Positions 1-9,114 are shown, numbered from the stretch's first letter. The stretch is DNA of 64,000 bases from Amycolatopsis balhimycina FH 1894 (GCF_000384295.1 NZ_KB913037.1:4908868-4972867); one strand, 5' to 3'. The notes: generated from the letters alone by a model not told the origin. Translations and numbers: made by a program.

Positions 1-92
1 CGGTGCGCGACCCGAGCACCGGGGGTGCCTTCGGACTCGGCGGCCGGAAAATCGGTCGCCTTCGCACGAGCCTCGGCTTACCGTCGGAAATC

Positions 93-1727
93 GTGCTTTC
101 CGCCACGTATCCCTTTCCGCCGCTGCGGCTGCCCGCACGGCCGAGCGCGAGCCGCTTCCTGCTCGCCGTCTTCCGTGCCCGGCTGGGCACGGTGCTCGGC
201 GCGGCCGCGATCGGTGTCGTCTGGGCGCTGCCGGGCGCGCTGCTGCCGCTGGTGGTCGGCCAGGGCATCGGTGCGGTCAGCGCGCACGACGGCGCCGCCG
301 TCGGACGCTGGGCGCTGGCCGCCGCCCTGCTCGGGGTCGTACAGACGCTGACCGGGACCTGGCTGCACTTCCTCAACTTCGGCTTGTGGCTGCACGGCGC
401 CGGCTCGACGCAGCGCGCGGTGTCGGCGCACACCACCCGCGTCGGCGCCGGCCTGCGTGAGCAGACGACCACCGGCAACCTCGTCGCGATCAGCACGACG
501 GACATCAACCACATCGGCAACACCGTCGAAATCACCAGCCGGGCGTTCGGTTCGCTGATGGCGTTCGTCGTGGTCGCGGTGTGGCTGGTCTCGACGTCGC
601 CGCTACTCGGCGTGGTCGCGCTGATCGGCGTGCCGGTCGCGGTGCTGGGCATCGGGCCACTGCTGGCGCCGCTGCAGAATCGCAAGGCGAAGCAGCGCGA
701 GAAGCGCGGAGACGTCAACGCGCTCGGCGCCGACATCGTGTCCGGCCTGCGGATCCTGCGCGGCATCGGCGGCGAGCGGCGGTTCTTCGCCCGCTTCCGG
801 GAAACCAGCCGGCGGGTGCGGCTGGCCGGCATCGAGGTCGGCAAGGCCGAGTCGTGGCTGGCCGCGGCGGAGATCGCGCTGCCCGGCCTGGTCACCGTGG
901 TGATCACCTGGCTGGGGGCGCGGCTGGCCGTGGCCGGGGAGATCGGCGTCGGGCAGCTCGTGTCGTTCTACGGCGTTTCGGCGTTCCTGATCTGGCCGGT
1001 CACCACCGCGACGGAAGCGGTCGGCTCGATCACCTCCGGCCTGGTCGCGGCCCGGAAGGTCGTCGCGCTGCTGGCCATCCGCCCGAAGCTGGCGGACCCG
1101 GAGACGCCGGTACCGCTGCCCCGAGGGCCGCTGGAGCTGGTCGACACCGAGTCCGGCGTCCGCGTCGCGGCCGGACGGCTGACGGTCGTCGACTTCGGCG
1201 CCGGCGGGGAAGCGGTGGCCGACCGGCTGGCCCGGTTCGCCGACCCGGCCGAGGGCGAAGACGTGCTGGTCGGCGGGGTCCGCGCGGACCAGGTCGCGCT
1301 CGCGGAGCTGCGGCAGCGGGTCGTGTACGCGCACAACCAGGACATCTGGTTCTCCGGCGTGCTGCGCGAGCAGCTGGCGCCGGCGCGACCGAGCGGCGTG
1401 GACATCACCGAAGCGCTGTACGCGGCCGACGCCGACGACATCGTCGAGGCACTGCCCGACGGCGTCGACGAGGTGATCGGCGAGCGCGGGCGCGAGGTGT
1501 CCGGCGGCCAGCGGCAGCGGCTGAACCTGGCCCGCGCGCTGGCGACCGACGCGGACGTCCTGGTGCTGGACGAGCCGACGTCGGCGGTCGACGCGCACAC
1601 CGAGGCACGCATCACCGAACGCGTCGCCGCGCTGCGACGCGGCAAGACGACGGTGGTGTTCAGCCAGAGTCCTTTGTGGACACATGTGGCGGACGAAGTC
1701 TTCACGGCGAAGGTAGTGACGGTATGA
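93..1727 (+). CDS. ABC exporter half-transporter, subunit A (degenerate Walker A)
   Basis: Type IV ABC exporter half: an N-terminal membrane domain (about residues 25-330 counted from GTG 93) followed by a nucleotide-binding domain. The NBD keeps a good signature (VSGGQRQR, about 469-476) and Walker B (LVLDEPTSAVD, about 490-500). The Walker A position reads DFGAGGEAVAD (about 367-377) and has no GKS/T lysine, and the H-loop histidine is replaced in VVFSQS. It therefore probably works only paired with the next gene, which it overlaps by 4 bp (ATGA). The frame is open from GTG at base 3, but the first 30 codons do not resemble a transporter N-terminus, so GTG 93 is preferred; the start is uncertain because the window begins here. 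Substrate unknown. Confidence 0.85.
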   Translation: MLSATYPFPPLRLPARPSASRFLLAVFRARLGTVLGAAAIGVVWALPGALLPLVVGQGIGAVSAHDGAAVGRWALAAALLGVVQTLTGTWLHFLNFGLWLHGAGSTQRAVSAHTTRVGAGLREQTTTGNLVAISTTDINHIGNTVEITSRAFGSLMAFVVVAVWLVSTSPLLGVVALIGVPVAVLGIGPLLAPLQNRKAKQREKRGDVNALGADIVSGLRILRGIGGERRFFARFRETSRRVRLAGIEVGKAESWLAAAEIALPGLVTVVITWLGARLAVAGEIGVGQLVSFYGVSAFLIWPVTTATEAVGSITSGLVAARKVVALLAIRPKLADPETPVPLPRGPLELVDTESGVRVAAGRLTVVDFGAGGEAVADRLARFADPAEGEDVLVGGVRADQVALAELRQRVVYAHNQDIWFSGVLREQLAPARPSGVDITEALYAADADDIVEALPDGVDEVIGERGREVSGGQRQRLNLARALATDADVLVLDEPTSAVDAHTEARITERVAALRRGKTTVVFSQSPLWTHVADEVFTAKVVTV

Positions 1728-3469
1728 AACGGCTTCCCACGGCGTCCCGGCGGGACGTCCGCCGCTGGGCGCTGAAGACGGCGGCGACCCACAAACGCGA
1801 GTTCGCACTGCTGCTGGGTTCGCTGGCCGTGGCCACGCTGATCGGGCTGGCCGGCCCGCAGCTGCTCGGCGCGCTGGTCGACGACGTCGCGGCCGGCACG
1901 ACGACGGCCCACGTCGATGTGCTGGCGGTGGCGTTCGTCGCGATCCTGGTGTTCCAGGCGCTGGCGCGGAAGATCGCGCGGATGCGCGGCGCGGTGTTCG
2001 GCGAGCTGGTGCTGGCCGAGACGCGCGAGGAGTTCGTCGGGACGGCGCTGCAGCTGCCGCTCGGCACCGTCGAGGCGGCCGGCACCGGAGACCTGCTCAG
2101 CCGGGCCACCACCGACCTCGGCCGGATCGACCACGCGGCGCGGTTCGCGGCGCCGGAAATCCTGGTCGCGGCGGTGACCGTGGTGTTCACGGTCGTCGCG
2201 ATGGTGCTGACGTCGCCGCTGCTGTCACTGGGCCTGCTGGTCGCGGTGCCGCTGCTGGTGCCGGTCAACGTCTGGTACCAGCGCCGCATCCCGCCGGTGA
2301 TGCAGTGGATGCTGGACCGCTGGGCGGACCTGACGACCAGCGTCCACGAGACGGCGGAAGGCGCGCGCACGGTCGAGGCGCTCGGGCTGACCGGGCGGCG
2401 GATCGACGCCGCGCACGACGCGCTGGACCAGAGCATCCTCGGCGAACGCCGGATGCGGGCGCTGCAGCTGCGGTGGCTGCCGTCGCTGGAGATCAGCTAC
2501 GTGGCGCCGCTGGCGGTCATGCTGCCGCTCGGGCTGCTCGCGTACACGCGCGGCTGGGCCGGGCTCGGCGAGATCACCACCATGCTGCTGTACATGCAGG
2601 CGATGGCCCCGCCGCTCAACGAGGCGCTGTTCTGGCTGGAGGACCTGCAGGTCGCGGCGGCCGCGGCACGCCGGATCCTCGGTGTCCACACGGTCGCGAC
2701 GGAGGACGCGCCGAAGGTGACGGAGGTGCCGCGCGGGCGCGACATCGACGTGCACGGCGTCCGGTTCGCCTACACCGCCGACCGCGAGGTGCTGCACGGC
2801 ATCGACCTGCGGGTGCCACGCGGCGAGCGGCTGGCGATCGTCGGGCCGTCCGGCGCGGGCAAGTCGACGCTCGGCCGGCTGCTGGCCGGCATCGCGGCGC
2901 CGTCGTCGGGCTCGGTGCGGATCGGCGGCCAGGACGTCTCGGCGCTGGCCGACGACGTGCTGCGCGGCGAGGTCCTGCTGCTGACCCAGGAGCACCACGT
3001 GTTCTCCGGGACGCTGCGGCAGAACCTGGCGCTGCCGGCGCGGCGCGAGGGCGGCGACTGGACGGACGACGAGCTGCTCGCGGCCGTGGCCTCGGCGGGC
3101 GCGTCGGACTGGGCCGCGTCGCTCCCGGACGGGCTCGACACGAAGCTCGGCTCCGGCGAGCACCCGGTGCCCGCGGCGATCGCGCAGCAGCTGGCGCTGG
3201 CCAGGGTGGTGCTGGCCGACCCGCACACGCTGGTGCTCGACGAAGCGACGTCACTGCTGGACACGGGCTCGGCGCGGGACCTGGAGAAGTCGCTGAACAG
3301 CGTGCTGGCGGGACGCACGGTGATCGCGATCGCCCACCGGCTCCACACGGCCGCGGCGGCCGACCGGGTCGCGGTGGTCGAAGGCGGCCGCATTACCGAG
3401 CTGGGCCCGCACGACGAACTGCTGTCGGCTGGCGGCTCGTACGCCCGGCTGGTGGCGGCGGCGAGCTAG
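1724..3469 (+). CDS. ABC exporter half-transporter, subunit B (degenerate signature motif)
   Basis: A 581-residue ABC exporter half with six predicted membrane segments (about 25-310) and a C-terminal NBD. Walker A is intact (GPSGAGKST, 374-382), as are Walker B with its catalytic glutamate (LVLDEATS, 503-510) and the H-loop (AIAHRL, H538). The LSGGQ signature is replaced by PVPAAIAQQ (481-489). This complements subunit A: one composite ATP site (Walker A of B with signature of A) is canonical and the other is degenerate on both faces, the hallmark of heterodimeric exporters. ATG 1724 overlaps the stop of subunit A as ATGA, implying translational coupling. Substrate cannot be inferred. Confidence 0.9.
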   Translation: MKRLPTASRRDVRRWALKTAATHKREFALLLGSLAVATLIGLAGPQLLGALVDDVAAGTTTAHVDVLAVAFVAILVFQALARKIARMRGAVFGELVLAETREEFVGTALQLPLGTVEAAGTGDLLSRATTDLGRIDHAARFAAPEILVAAVTVVFTVVAMVLTSPLLSLGLLVAVPLLVPVNVWYQRRIPPVMQWMLDRWADLTTSVHETAEGARTVEALGLTGRRIDAAHDALDQSILGERRMRALQLRWLPSLEISYVAPLAVMLPLGLLAYTRGWAGLGEITTMLLYMQAMAPPLNEALFWLEDLQVAAAAARRILGVHTVATEDAPKVTEVPRGRDIDVHGVRFAYTADREVLHGIDLRVPRGERLAIVGPSGAGKSTLGRLLAGIAAPSSGSVRIGGQDVSALADDVLRGEVLLLTQEHHVFSGTLRQNLALPARREGGDWTDDELLAAVASAGASDWAASLPDGLDTKLGSGEHPVPAAIAQQLALARVVLADPHTLVLDEATSLLDTGSARDLEKSLNSVLAGRTVIAIAHRLHTAAAADRVAVVEGGRITELGPHDELLSAGGSYARLVAAAS

Positions 3470-3484
3470 GGACAGGCCGGGCGC

Positions 3485-3542
3485 GAAGGGTCGGCACGTG
3501 TGATCGAAAGGTCGACACGCGTGATTGGAGGGTCGACACGCG
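3485..3542. repeat. Three tandem imperfect 21-bp repeats downstream of the ABC exporter
   Basis: Three head-to-tail units start at 3485, 3506 and 3527; the third is cut at 16 bp. Their shared core is GGTCGACACGCGTG, with one or two changes per unit. The array lies in the convergent gap after the exporter and before the purQ terminator hairpin. Function unknown. Confidence 0.6.
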
Positions 3543-3570
3543 GCCGGGGCCGGCGAGGCGAAGTCGCAGT

Positions 3571-3605
3571 CCGGGGCTGTGGACAACGTGCGTCCACAGC
3601 CCCGG
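3571..3605. terminator. Hairpin between the convergent exporter and purQ genes
   Basis: A perfect 13-bp stem (CCGGGGCTGTGGA at 3571-3583, its complement at 3593-3605) encloses a 9-nt loop. It lies between the stop of the exporter at 3469 and the stop of purQ at 3656, so it could terminate both strands. There is no U-tract, which is common in actinobacteria. It is part of an element repeated in inverted orientation at 6292-6377. Confidence 0.6.
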
Positions 3606-3655
3606 AACTGTCGGTGGGCCCAGGTAAAATGGCTACCGGGGGGCGAGGCCCGCCC

Positions 3656-4333
3656 TCAGGCCTTCACCAGCGCGTCCACCGCGCTGAAGAACATGCCCAA
3701 ACCGTCGTCCGACGGGCCCGTCAGCGCGTCGATCGCGTGCTCCGGGTGCGGCATCAGGCCAACCACCCGGCCGTTCTCGCTGCGGATCCCGGCGATGTCG
3801 TTCCGCGACCCGTTCGGGTTGCTCCCGACGTACCGGAACACGACGCGCCCCTCGGCCTCCAAAGCGTCCAAAGTGGACTGCTCGGCCATGTAGCACCCGT
3901 CGATGTTCTTCATCGGGATGAGGATTTCCGCGCCCTCGTCGTACCGCGTCGTCCACGGCGTCGAGGTGTTCTCCACCCGCAGCCACTGGTCGCGGCAGAT
4001 GAAGTGCAGGCCCTGGTTGCGGATCATCGCGCCCGGCAGCAGGCCGGCCTCGCACAGGATCTGGAACCCGTTGCAGATGCCGAGCACCGGCATGCCCGCG
4101 CGAGCCGCCTCGATCACCGGCGTCATGATCGGCGCGAACCGGGCGATCACGCCCGCACGCAGGTAGTCGCCGTAGGAGAAGCCACCCGGGACGACGACCG
4201 CGTCGACTTCGCGCAGGTTCTCGTCGGCGTGCCAGAGCGACACGGCCTCGCCGCCGGCGTAGCGGACCGCGCGGGCCGCGTCGACGTCGTCCAGCGTGCC
4301 CGGGAAGGTGATGACGCCGATCCGGGCGCTCAC
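3656..4333 (-). CDS. purQ: Phosphoribosylformylglycinamidine synthase, glutaminase subunit PurQ
   Basis: Class I glutamine amidotransferase subunit of FGAM synthase (step 4 of de novo purine synthesis), which supplies ammonia to PurL. At 225 residues it has the usual length. The triad is visible: nucleophile Cys87 in GICNGFQ, and His196 and Glu198 in [16 protein letters not shown] is also typical. The chosen start is GTG 4333, which overlaps the purS stop by 4 bp (GTGA); the open frame extends 8 codons further upstream but inside purS. purL is not in the window, and the gene after purQ is convergent and unrelated, so purQ ends the local unit. Confidence 0.95.
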   Translation of the reverse strand: MSARIGVITFPGTLDDVDAARAVRYAGGEAVSLWHADENLREVDAVVVPGGFSYGDYLRAGVIARFAPIMTPVIEAARAGMPVLGICNGFQILCEAGLLPGAMIRNQGLHFICRDQWLRVENTSTPWTTRYDEGAEILIPMKNIDGCYMAEQSTLDALEAEGRVVFRYVGSNPNGSRNDIAGIRSENGRVVGLMPHPEHAIDALTGPSDDGLGMFFSAVDALVKA

Positions 4334-4569
4334 GCGCCGACCCGCTTGATGGTCCACTGCTCGATGACCGGGTTCGCGAGGAAGCCTTCGGCGATCTTCT
4401 CCAGCGTCGCGTCGTCGACCGTGTCGTCGACCTCGATCTCGAAGTGCTTGCCCTGGCGGATTTCGGTGATCCCGGTGAACCCCAGGCGGCCGGCGGCGCC
4501 GAGCGCGGCCTGTCCCTGCGGGTCGAGGATTTCGGGCTTCGGCATGACGTCGACGACGACTCGGGCCAC
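4330..4569 (-). CDS. purS: Phosphoribosylformylglycinamidine synthase subunit PurS
   Basis: Small structural subunit (79 residues) of the three-part FGAM synthase PurS/PurQ/PurL. It begins [18 protein letters not shown] and contains the typical [11 protein letters not shown] segment. The start is GTG 4569, preceded by AAGGAG with good spacing; 18 further upstream codons are open but are neither PurS-like nor served by an RBS. It is coupled to purQ by a 4-bp overlap. A TATGCT hexamer on the minus strand at 4612-4617 is a plausible -10 box. Confidence 0.93.
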   Translation of the reverse strand: MARVVVDVMPKPEILDPQGQAALGAAGRLGFTGITEIRQGKHFEIEVDDTVDDATLEKIAEGFLANPVIEQWTIKRVGA

Positions 4570-4611
4570 GGCAGGCTGCTCCTTATTCACGCAGGTCGTG
4601 GGTACTCCGCG

Positions 4612-4617
4612 AGCATA
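4612..4617 (-). promoter_or_regulatory. Possible -10 hexamer for purS-purQ
   Basis: The minus strand reads TATGCT about 43 bp upstream of the purS GTG and 29 bp upstream of its RBS. No good -35 hexamer is evident. The call rests on the hexamer match and its position in the divergent gap between purS and the GMC oxidoreductase. Confidence 0.35.
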
Positions 4618-4723
4618 GTTCACCCGCTCACCCCCCTGGCGGGGCCCACCGGGAACCTAGACTGGCCGACGGCGCGGCGCTGCGCCATGATGAGTCGTTG
4701 ACATCTCGCCAACAGGAGGCACC

Positions 4724-6292
4724 GTGGCCGTCCAGGAGTCCTACGACTACGTCATCGTCGGCGCGGGCAGCGCGGGCTGCGTGCTGGCGAACCGGCTGAC
4801 CGAGGATCCGGCGGCCCAGGTCCTGCTGCTCGAGGCGGGCGCGGAGGACACCGCGGACGAGATCCACATCCCGGCTGCCTTCTCGTCACTGTTCAAGACC
4901 AAGTGGGACTGGAACTACGAGACCGTCGAGCAGAAGCACACGGGCAAGCCGGCGTACTGGCCGCGCGGCAAGATGCTCGGCGGCTGCTCGTCGATCAACG
5001 CGATGATCTACATCCGCGGCAACCGCGCCGACTACGACGGTTGGCGCGATCAGCACGGCGCCGAAGGCTGGGGCTGGGACGACGTCCTCCCGTACTTCAA
5101 GCGGGCCGAGGGCAACCAGCGGCTAGGCGGGCCGCTGCACGGCACGGACGGCCCGCTCAACGTCGAGGACCGCCGGTTCACCCACGAGCTGTCGAGCGCC
5201 TGGGTCGACTCCGCCGTCTCGTGGGGACTCAAGCGCACCGACGACTTCAACGGCGAGAGCCAGGAAGGCGCCGGCGTCTACCAGGTGACCTGCAAGAAGG
5301 GGCGCCGGTGGTCCACCGCCGACGCCTACCTGCGCCCGGTCCTCGACCGGCCGAACCTCACCGTGAAGACCTGCGCGCCCGCCACCCGCGTCGTCTTCGA
5401 GGGCACCCGCGCCGTCGGAGTGTCCTATTTGGACAGCGGCGTCGAGCGGACCGCGCGCGCGTCGGCCGAGGTCGTCCTGAGCGGCGGCGCGGTCAACTCA
5501 CCGCAGCTGCTGATGGTCTCCGGCGTCGGCCCCGCCGAGCACCTGCGCGAGCACGGCATCGACGTCGTCGCCGCGCTGCCCGGCGTCGGCGAGAACCTGC
5601 ACGACCACCCGGCCTGCGGGATCATCTGGTCCACGCGCGGGACGACCGACCTGGTCGACGCGGCCACGCCGCGCGGCCTGATCCGCTACCAGCTGACCAA
5701 GCGCGGGCCGCTGACGTCCAACATCGGCGAAGCGGGCGCGTTCTACCCGACCACGGACGGCCTGGCCGGGCCGGACATGCAGATCCACGTCGCGCCGACG
5801 TTGTTCTACGACAACGGCCTGCGCGAGCCGACCGTCTCCGGGTTCACGTCGGCGGCGACCGTGGTGGACGTCGCGAGCCGTGGCCGGCTGCGGCTGAAGT
5901 CGGCGAACCCGCTGTGGAAACCGGAAATCGACCCGGCGTACTACGCGGATTCCCGTGACATGGACACGATGATCGCCGGGCTGCGGGCGCTGATCGAGAT
6001 CGGGAAGTCGGGGCCGCTCACACGGTTCCTCGACAAGCCGTTCCTGCCGGCGCGCCACGACCTCAGCGACGCCGAACTGGCCGAGCACGTCCGCGAGCAC
6101 ACGCAGACGCTGTACCACCCGGTGGGGACGTGCGCGATCGGTTCGGTGGTCGACCCTCAGCTGCGGGTGCAGGGCGTGGAGGGGCTGCGTGTGGTCGACG
6201 CGTCGGTGATGCCGGTTGTGCCGCGCGGCAACACGAACGCACCGACGATCATGGTCGCCGAGAAGGCCGCCGATCTGATTCGGGGGCGGTGA
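4724..6292 (+). CDS. GMC-family FAD-dependent alcohol/choline dehydrogenase-like oxidoreductase
   Basis: A 522-residue glucose-methanol-choline oxidoreductase. Evidence: the N-terminal FAD dinucleotide-binding motif VGAGSAGCVLANRL, the GMC signature region GKMLGGCSSINAMIYIRG, and the C-terminal YHPVGTCAIG, which carries the catalytic His, followed by GNTNAPTIMVAEKAA. It would oxidise an alcohol to an aldehyde with FAD. Start is GTG 4724 with AGGAGG at 4714-4719. It faces an aldehyde dehydrogenase across a short convergent gap, so consecutive alcohol-to-acid oxidation is conceivable, but they are not an operon. It resembles BetA, but no other choline or betaine gene is nearby, so the symbol is withheld. 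Confidence 0.88.
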   Translation: MAVQESYDYVIVGAGSAGCVLANRLTEDPAAQVLLLEAGAEDTADEIHIPAAFSSLFKTKWDWNYETVEQKHTGKPAYWPRGKMLGGCSSINAMIYIRGNRADYDGWRDQHGAEGWGWDDVLPYFKRAEGNQRLGGPLHGTDGPLNVEDRRFTHELSSAWVDSAVSWGLKRTDDFNGESQEGAGVYQVTCKKGRRWSTADAYLRPVLDRPNLTVKTCAPATRVVFEGTRAVGVSYLDSGVERTARASAEVVLSGGAVNSPQLLMVSGVGPAEHLREHGIDVVAALPGVGENLHDHPACGIIWSTRGTTDLVDAATPRGLIRYQLTKRGPLTSNIGEAGAFYPTTDGLAGPDMQIHVAPTLFYDNGLREPTVSGFTSAATVVDVASRGRLRLKSANPLWKPEIDPAYYADSRDMDTMIAGLRALIEIGKSGPLTRFLDKPFLPARHDLSDAELAEHVREHTQTLYHPVGTCAIGSVVDPQLRVQGVEGLRVVDASVMPVVPRGNTNAPTIMVAEKAADLIRGR

Positions 6293-6377
6293 GGGCGGGC
6301 CGCGGCCCCCGGTATCCAGTCTGGCGGCGGGCACCGACAGTTCCGGGGTTGCGGACCTGAGCTGTCCACAACCCCGG
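6292..6377. repeat. Inverted copy of the 3571-3655 intergenic element with terminator-like hairpin
   Basis: The segment from GGGCGGGCC through GCACCGACAGTTCCGGGG is the reverse complement, with substitutions, of 3601-3655. It ends in the same kind of hairpin: arms 6343-6355 and 6365-6377, 13 bp with one mismatch and a 9-nt loop. Like its partner it fills a convergent gap, here between the GMC gene and the aldehyde dehydrogenase. Probable bidirectional terminator and dispersed repeat. Confidence 0.6.
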
Positions 6378-6383
6378 ATCGCG

Positions 6384-7880
6384 TCACCGCTTGCCGTGGA
6401 GGATGGTCACCAGCTTGGCGACCAGGGCGTCCGTCGACGGCTTGCGGCTGAACGACGTCAGCGTCAGCGGGGCCGTGAAGCGCTGGCGGGCGATCGCCTT
6501 CGTGCGGGCGAACTCGCGCAGGCCCTCCGGGCCGTGGATGCGGCCGAAGCCCGAGTCGCCGACGCCGCCGAACGGCAGCGACGCGATGCCCGCGAACGAC
6601 AGCGGCGCGTTGATCGCAGTCATGCCCGTGCGCAGCTTTTCCGCCAGCTCGACGCCGCGGGCCTTCGAAAAGACCGTCGAGCCGAGGCCGTACTTCGTGC
6701 TGTTCGCCTTCTCGACCGCCTCGTCCATGTCGCGGACCTTCGCGATCGTCACCGTCGGGCCGAACGTCTCCTCCGTCACCGCCTCGGAGTCCTCCGGGAC
6801 GTCCACCAGCACCGTCGGCTGGACGTAGCGGTCGCCGACCGCGTCCTCGCCGCCGAGGACCGCCTTGCCGCCGCGGGCGAGTGCGTCCTGGATGTGGCGC
6901 TTGATCACGCCCAGCTGGGACGGCATCGTCACCGGCCCGTACTGCGCGGCCTCGTCCGAGCCCGCGCGCACGTCCTTCGACTTCTCGACGACCTTCGCCA
7001 CGAACTCGTCGTGGACCTTCTCGTGGACGTACACCCGCTCGACGCCGATGCAGGTCTGGCCGGAGTTGGAGAACGCGCCCCACACCGTGGCGTCGGCGGC
7101 GGCGTCGAGGTCGGCGTCCGCGTCGACGAGCACCGGGTCCTTGCCGCCCGCCTCGATGACGACCGGGGTGAGCGTCTCGGCCGCCGCGGCCATGATCCGC
7201 TTGCCGGTGGCCGTCGAACCGGTGAACGCGATCTTGTCGACACCCGCGCCGACCAGTGCCGCGCCCGTCTCGCCGAAGCCCGTGATCAGCTGCAGCACCG
7301 GCTGCTCCGGCACGATCTCGGCGAACGCGTCGACCAGCCACTTCCCGACGCCGGGGGTGTACTCGCTCGGCTTGAACACCACGGCGTTGCCCGCCGCGAG
7401 CGCGTACGCGATCGAGCCGAGCGGCGTGAACACCGGGTAGTTCCACGGGCCGATCACGCCGACCACGCCCAGCGGCTGGTACTCGACCGTGGCCGCCTGG
7501 TTCGACATCAGCAGGCCGGCGGACCGCTTCTGCTTGCCGAGGATCTTCTTCGCGTGCTTGCCCGCCCAGGCGATGTGCTCGATGGCCAGGACGCTCTCGA
7601 GCTGCGCGTCGACGATCGGCTTGCCCGTCTCGTCGCGCACCACCTGGCACAGCTGCGGCAGCCGCCGCGTCAGCACGCCCTTCCAGCTCTTGAGCCGCTC
7701 CGCGCGTCCGGCGAACCCGAGGTCCGCCCACCACTCCGCCGCGACGCGCGCCCGTTCGACGGCCGCCTGGACGTCGTCCGCGGTGTGGATCGGGTAGGTT
7801 CCGACCACCTCGTCGGTCGCCGGGCTGAGCGAGTCGAAGGTCTCGCCGACCGACGTCGGCTTCGGCTGGACGGCGGTCAT
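6384..7880 (-). CDS. NAD(P)+-dependent aldehyde dehydrogenase (succinate-semialdehyde dehydrogenase-like)
   Basis: A 498-residue aldehyde dehydrogenase of standard length. It has the active-site glutamate in VIEAGGKDP and the catalytic cysteine in NSGQTCIG about 34 residues later, plus the substrate and cofactor segments GPWNYPVF and FTGSTATGK. It oxidises an aldehyde to an acid; the exact substrate cannot be read from sequence. ATG 7880 is preceded by AGGAGAC. The gene is monocistronic: the MFS gene upstream on the same strand ends at 7915, and the GMC oxidoreductase converges on its 3' end. Confidence 0.9.
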   Translation of the reverse strand: MTAVQPKPTSVGETFDSLSPATDEVVGTYPIHTADDVQAAVERARVAAEWWADLGFAGRAERLKSWKGVLTRRLPQLCQVVRDETGKPIVDAQLESVLAIEHIAWAGKHAKKILGKQKRSAGLLMSNQAATVEYQPLGVVGVIGPWNYPVFTPLGSIAYALAAGNAVVFKPSEYTPGVGKWLVDAFAEIVPEQPVLQLITGFGETGAALVGAGVDKIAFTGSTATGKRIMAAAAETLTPVVIEAGGKDPVLVDADADLDAAADATVWGAFSNSGQTCIGVERVYVHEKVHDEFVAKVVEKSKDVRAGSDEAAQYGPVTMPSQLGVIKRHIQDALARGGKAVLGGEDAVGDRYVQPTVLVDVPEDSEAVTEETFGPTVTIAKVRDMDEAVEKANSTKYGLGSTVFSKARGVELAEKLRTGMTAINAPLSFAGIASLPFGGVGDSGFGRIHGPEGLREFARTKAIARQRFTAPLTLTSFSRKPSTDALVAKLVTILHGKR

Positions 7881-7914
7881 CGGCGTCTCCTGTGAGGTCT
7901 AGGGTCTGCCCAGG

Positions 7915-9060
7915 TTACGACCTTACTGACATCGTGCCAATAGCTCGTGCGGGCTTCGCCACCAGCATTGCACCGGCGACCGCCGCGGCAAAGACACCGA
8001 ACAAGGGCGCGAGCCACAACGGCAGCACGCCGACCGCCAGCGAACCGAGCCCGAAGCCGCACGACTGCACGGTGAAACTCAGAGAGAACCCCGCTGACCT
8101 GCGGTTCTTCGGCAGCAGACGCTGGAGGTTGACCGAGGTCGCGGCGACCAGCGGCCCGCCACACGCGCCGATCACGGCCACCGATCCGAGCAGGCCGGCC
8201 CAGCCGAGGTCGGCGGCGAGGGTGAGCCCGCCGGCGACGAACCCGGCGAGGAACAGCCGCGGGTCACCGGTTTTGCCGCGCCACGCGTAGACCGCGCTGC
8301 CGGCGAAGCTCGCCCCGCACAGCACGGCGATCACCAGCGGCGCGGCCGTCTCGGGCGCGCCGAGGCGCTGGACCAGCGGCAGCGGCGCGACCTCGATCGT
8401 CGACGTCAGCAGCCCGATGGTGAAGGCGCAGCACAGCCAGGGCAGGTAGGCGACGAGCCGGGCGGGCGCCGCGCCGGCTTCGGATTCCACCCCGTCGTGC
8501 GGAGCCGCGCGGCGCGGGACGAGCGCGGCGGCGGCCACGTAAGCGACGGCCATGGCCGTGACCGGGACGAACGTGCCGGCGACGTCGAGCAGCGCGACCA
8601 GCACCGGGCCGCCGACGAGGACACCTTCGAGGATCATCGCGTCGACGGAGATCGCCCGCGGCAGGAGCGCGTCGTCGACCGTGTCCGCGAGCAGCGTCCG
8701 GAAGCCGCCCGACAGCGCGCCGCCCGCGATGCCGGGCAGCAGGACGAGCGCGAGCAGCACGGCACTGGGTGCGCCGGCCGCGGCCGCGGCGGCCAGGACG
8801 CCGAACCCGGCGGCGGTCAGGAGCAGCAGCACCGGCAGCCCACGCGACGGGCCGGCCCGGTCGAGCAGCCGGCCGACCGGGACCGCGCAGACCATTTCGG
8901 CGGCGACGTAGACGGACATCAGGACGCCGCCCAGCCGGTACGACCCGGTCGTGGCGGTGGTCAGCAGGGTGAACGCGAGCGGCGCCATGAACGACGGGAG
9001 CCGGGTGAGCTGGACGGCGGCCGACCAGCGCCAGTAGGCGCGATGGGTGAACAACGACAT
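7915..9060 (-). CDS. MFS transporter
   Basis: A 381-residue major facilitator protein with about 12 hydrophobic segments. The cytoplasmic loop after TM2 carries the MFS-type sequence VGRLLDRAGPSR. It is divergent from an ArsR-type regulator with only 54 bp between the starts, which suggests that this regulator controls the exporter. ATG 9060 was chosen because the protein then begins MSLFTHRAYWRW, a normal MFS N-terminus; no strong RBS precedes it, and an in-frame GTG lies 6 bp upstream. The long open frame that continues upstream runs through the divergent gene and is not coding. Substrate unknown. Confidence 0.85.
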   Translation of the reverse strand: MSLFTHRAYWRWSAAVQLTRLPSFMAPLAFTLLTTATTGSYRLGGVLMSVYVAAEMVCAVPVGRLLDRAGPSRGLPVLLLLTAAGFGVLAAAAAAGAPSAVLLALVLLPGIAGGALSGGFRTLLADTVDDALLPRAISVDAMILEGVLVGGPVLVALLDVAGTFVPVTAMAVAYVAAAALVPRRAAPHDGVESEAGAAPARLVAYLPWLCCAFTIGLLTSTIEVAPLPLVQRLGAPETAAPLVIAVLCGASFAGSAVYAWRGKTGDPRLFLAGFVAGGLTLAADLGWAGLLGSVAVIGACGGPLVAATSVNLQRLLPKNRRSAGFSLSFTVQSCGFGLGSLAVGVLPLWLAPLFGVFAAAVAGAMLVAKPARAIGTMSVRS

Positions 9061-9114
9061 GCGCACACGCTGGCTCGGCGTCGTCGTGCGGCACACTGAT
9101 TCGGAGAGGAGCGA

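Noticed and set aside
581..3469. A 962-codon frame covering the end of the first ABC gene and all of the second
   Set aside because: The first 381 codons are an Arg/Ala-rich shadow in another frame of subunit A. The true second gene begins at ATG 1724, where the membrane domain starts.
3500..4618. A plus-strand 372-codon frame through purQ and purS
   Set aside because: Its sequence is a shadow of two well-supported minus-strand genes and has the His/Arg/Asp-rich composition typical of such frames.
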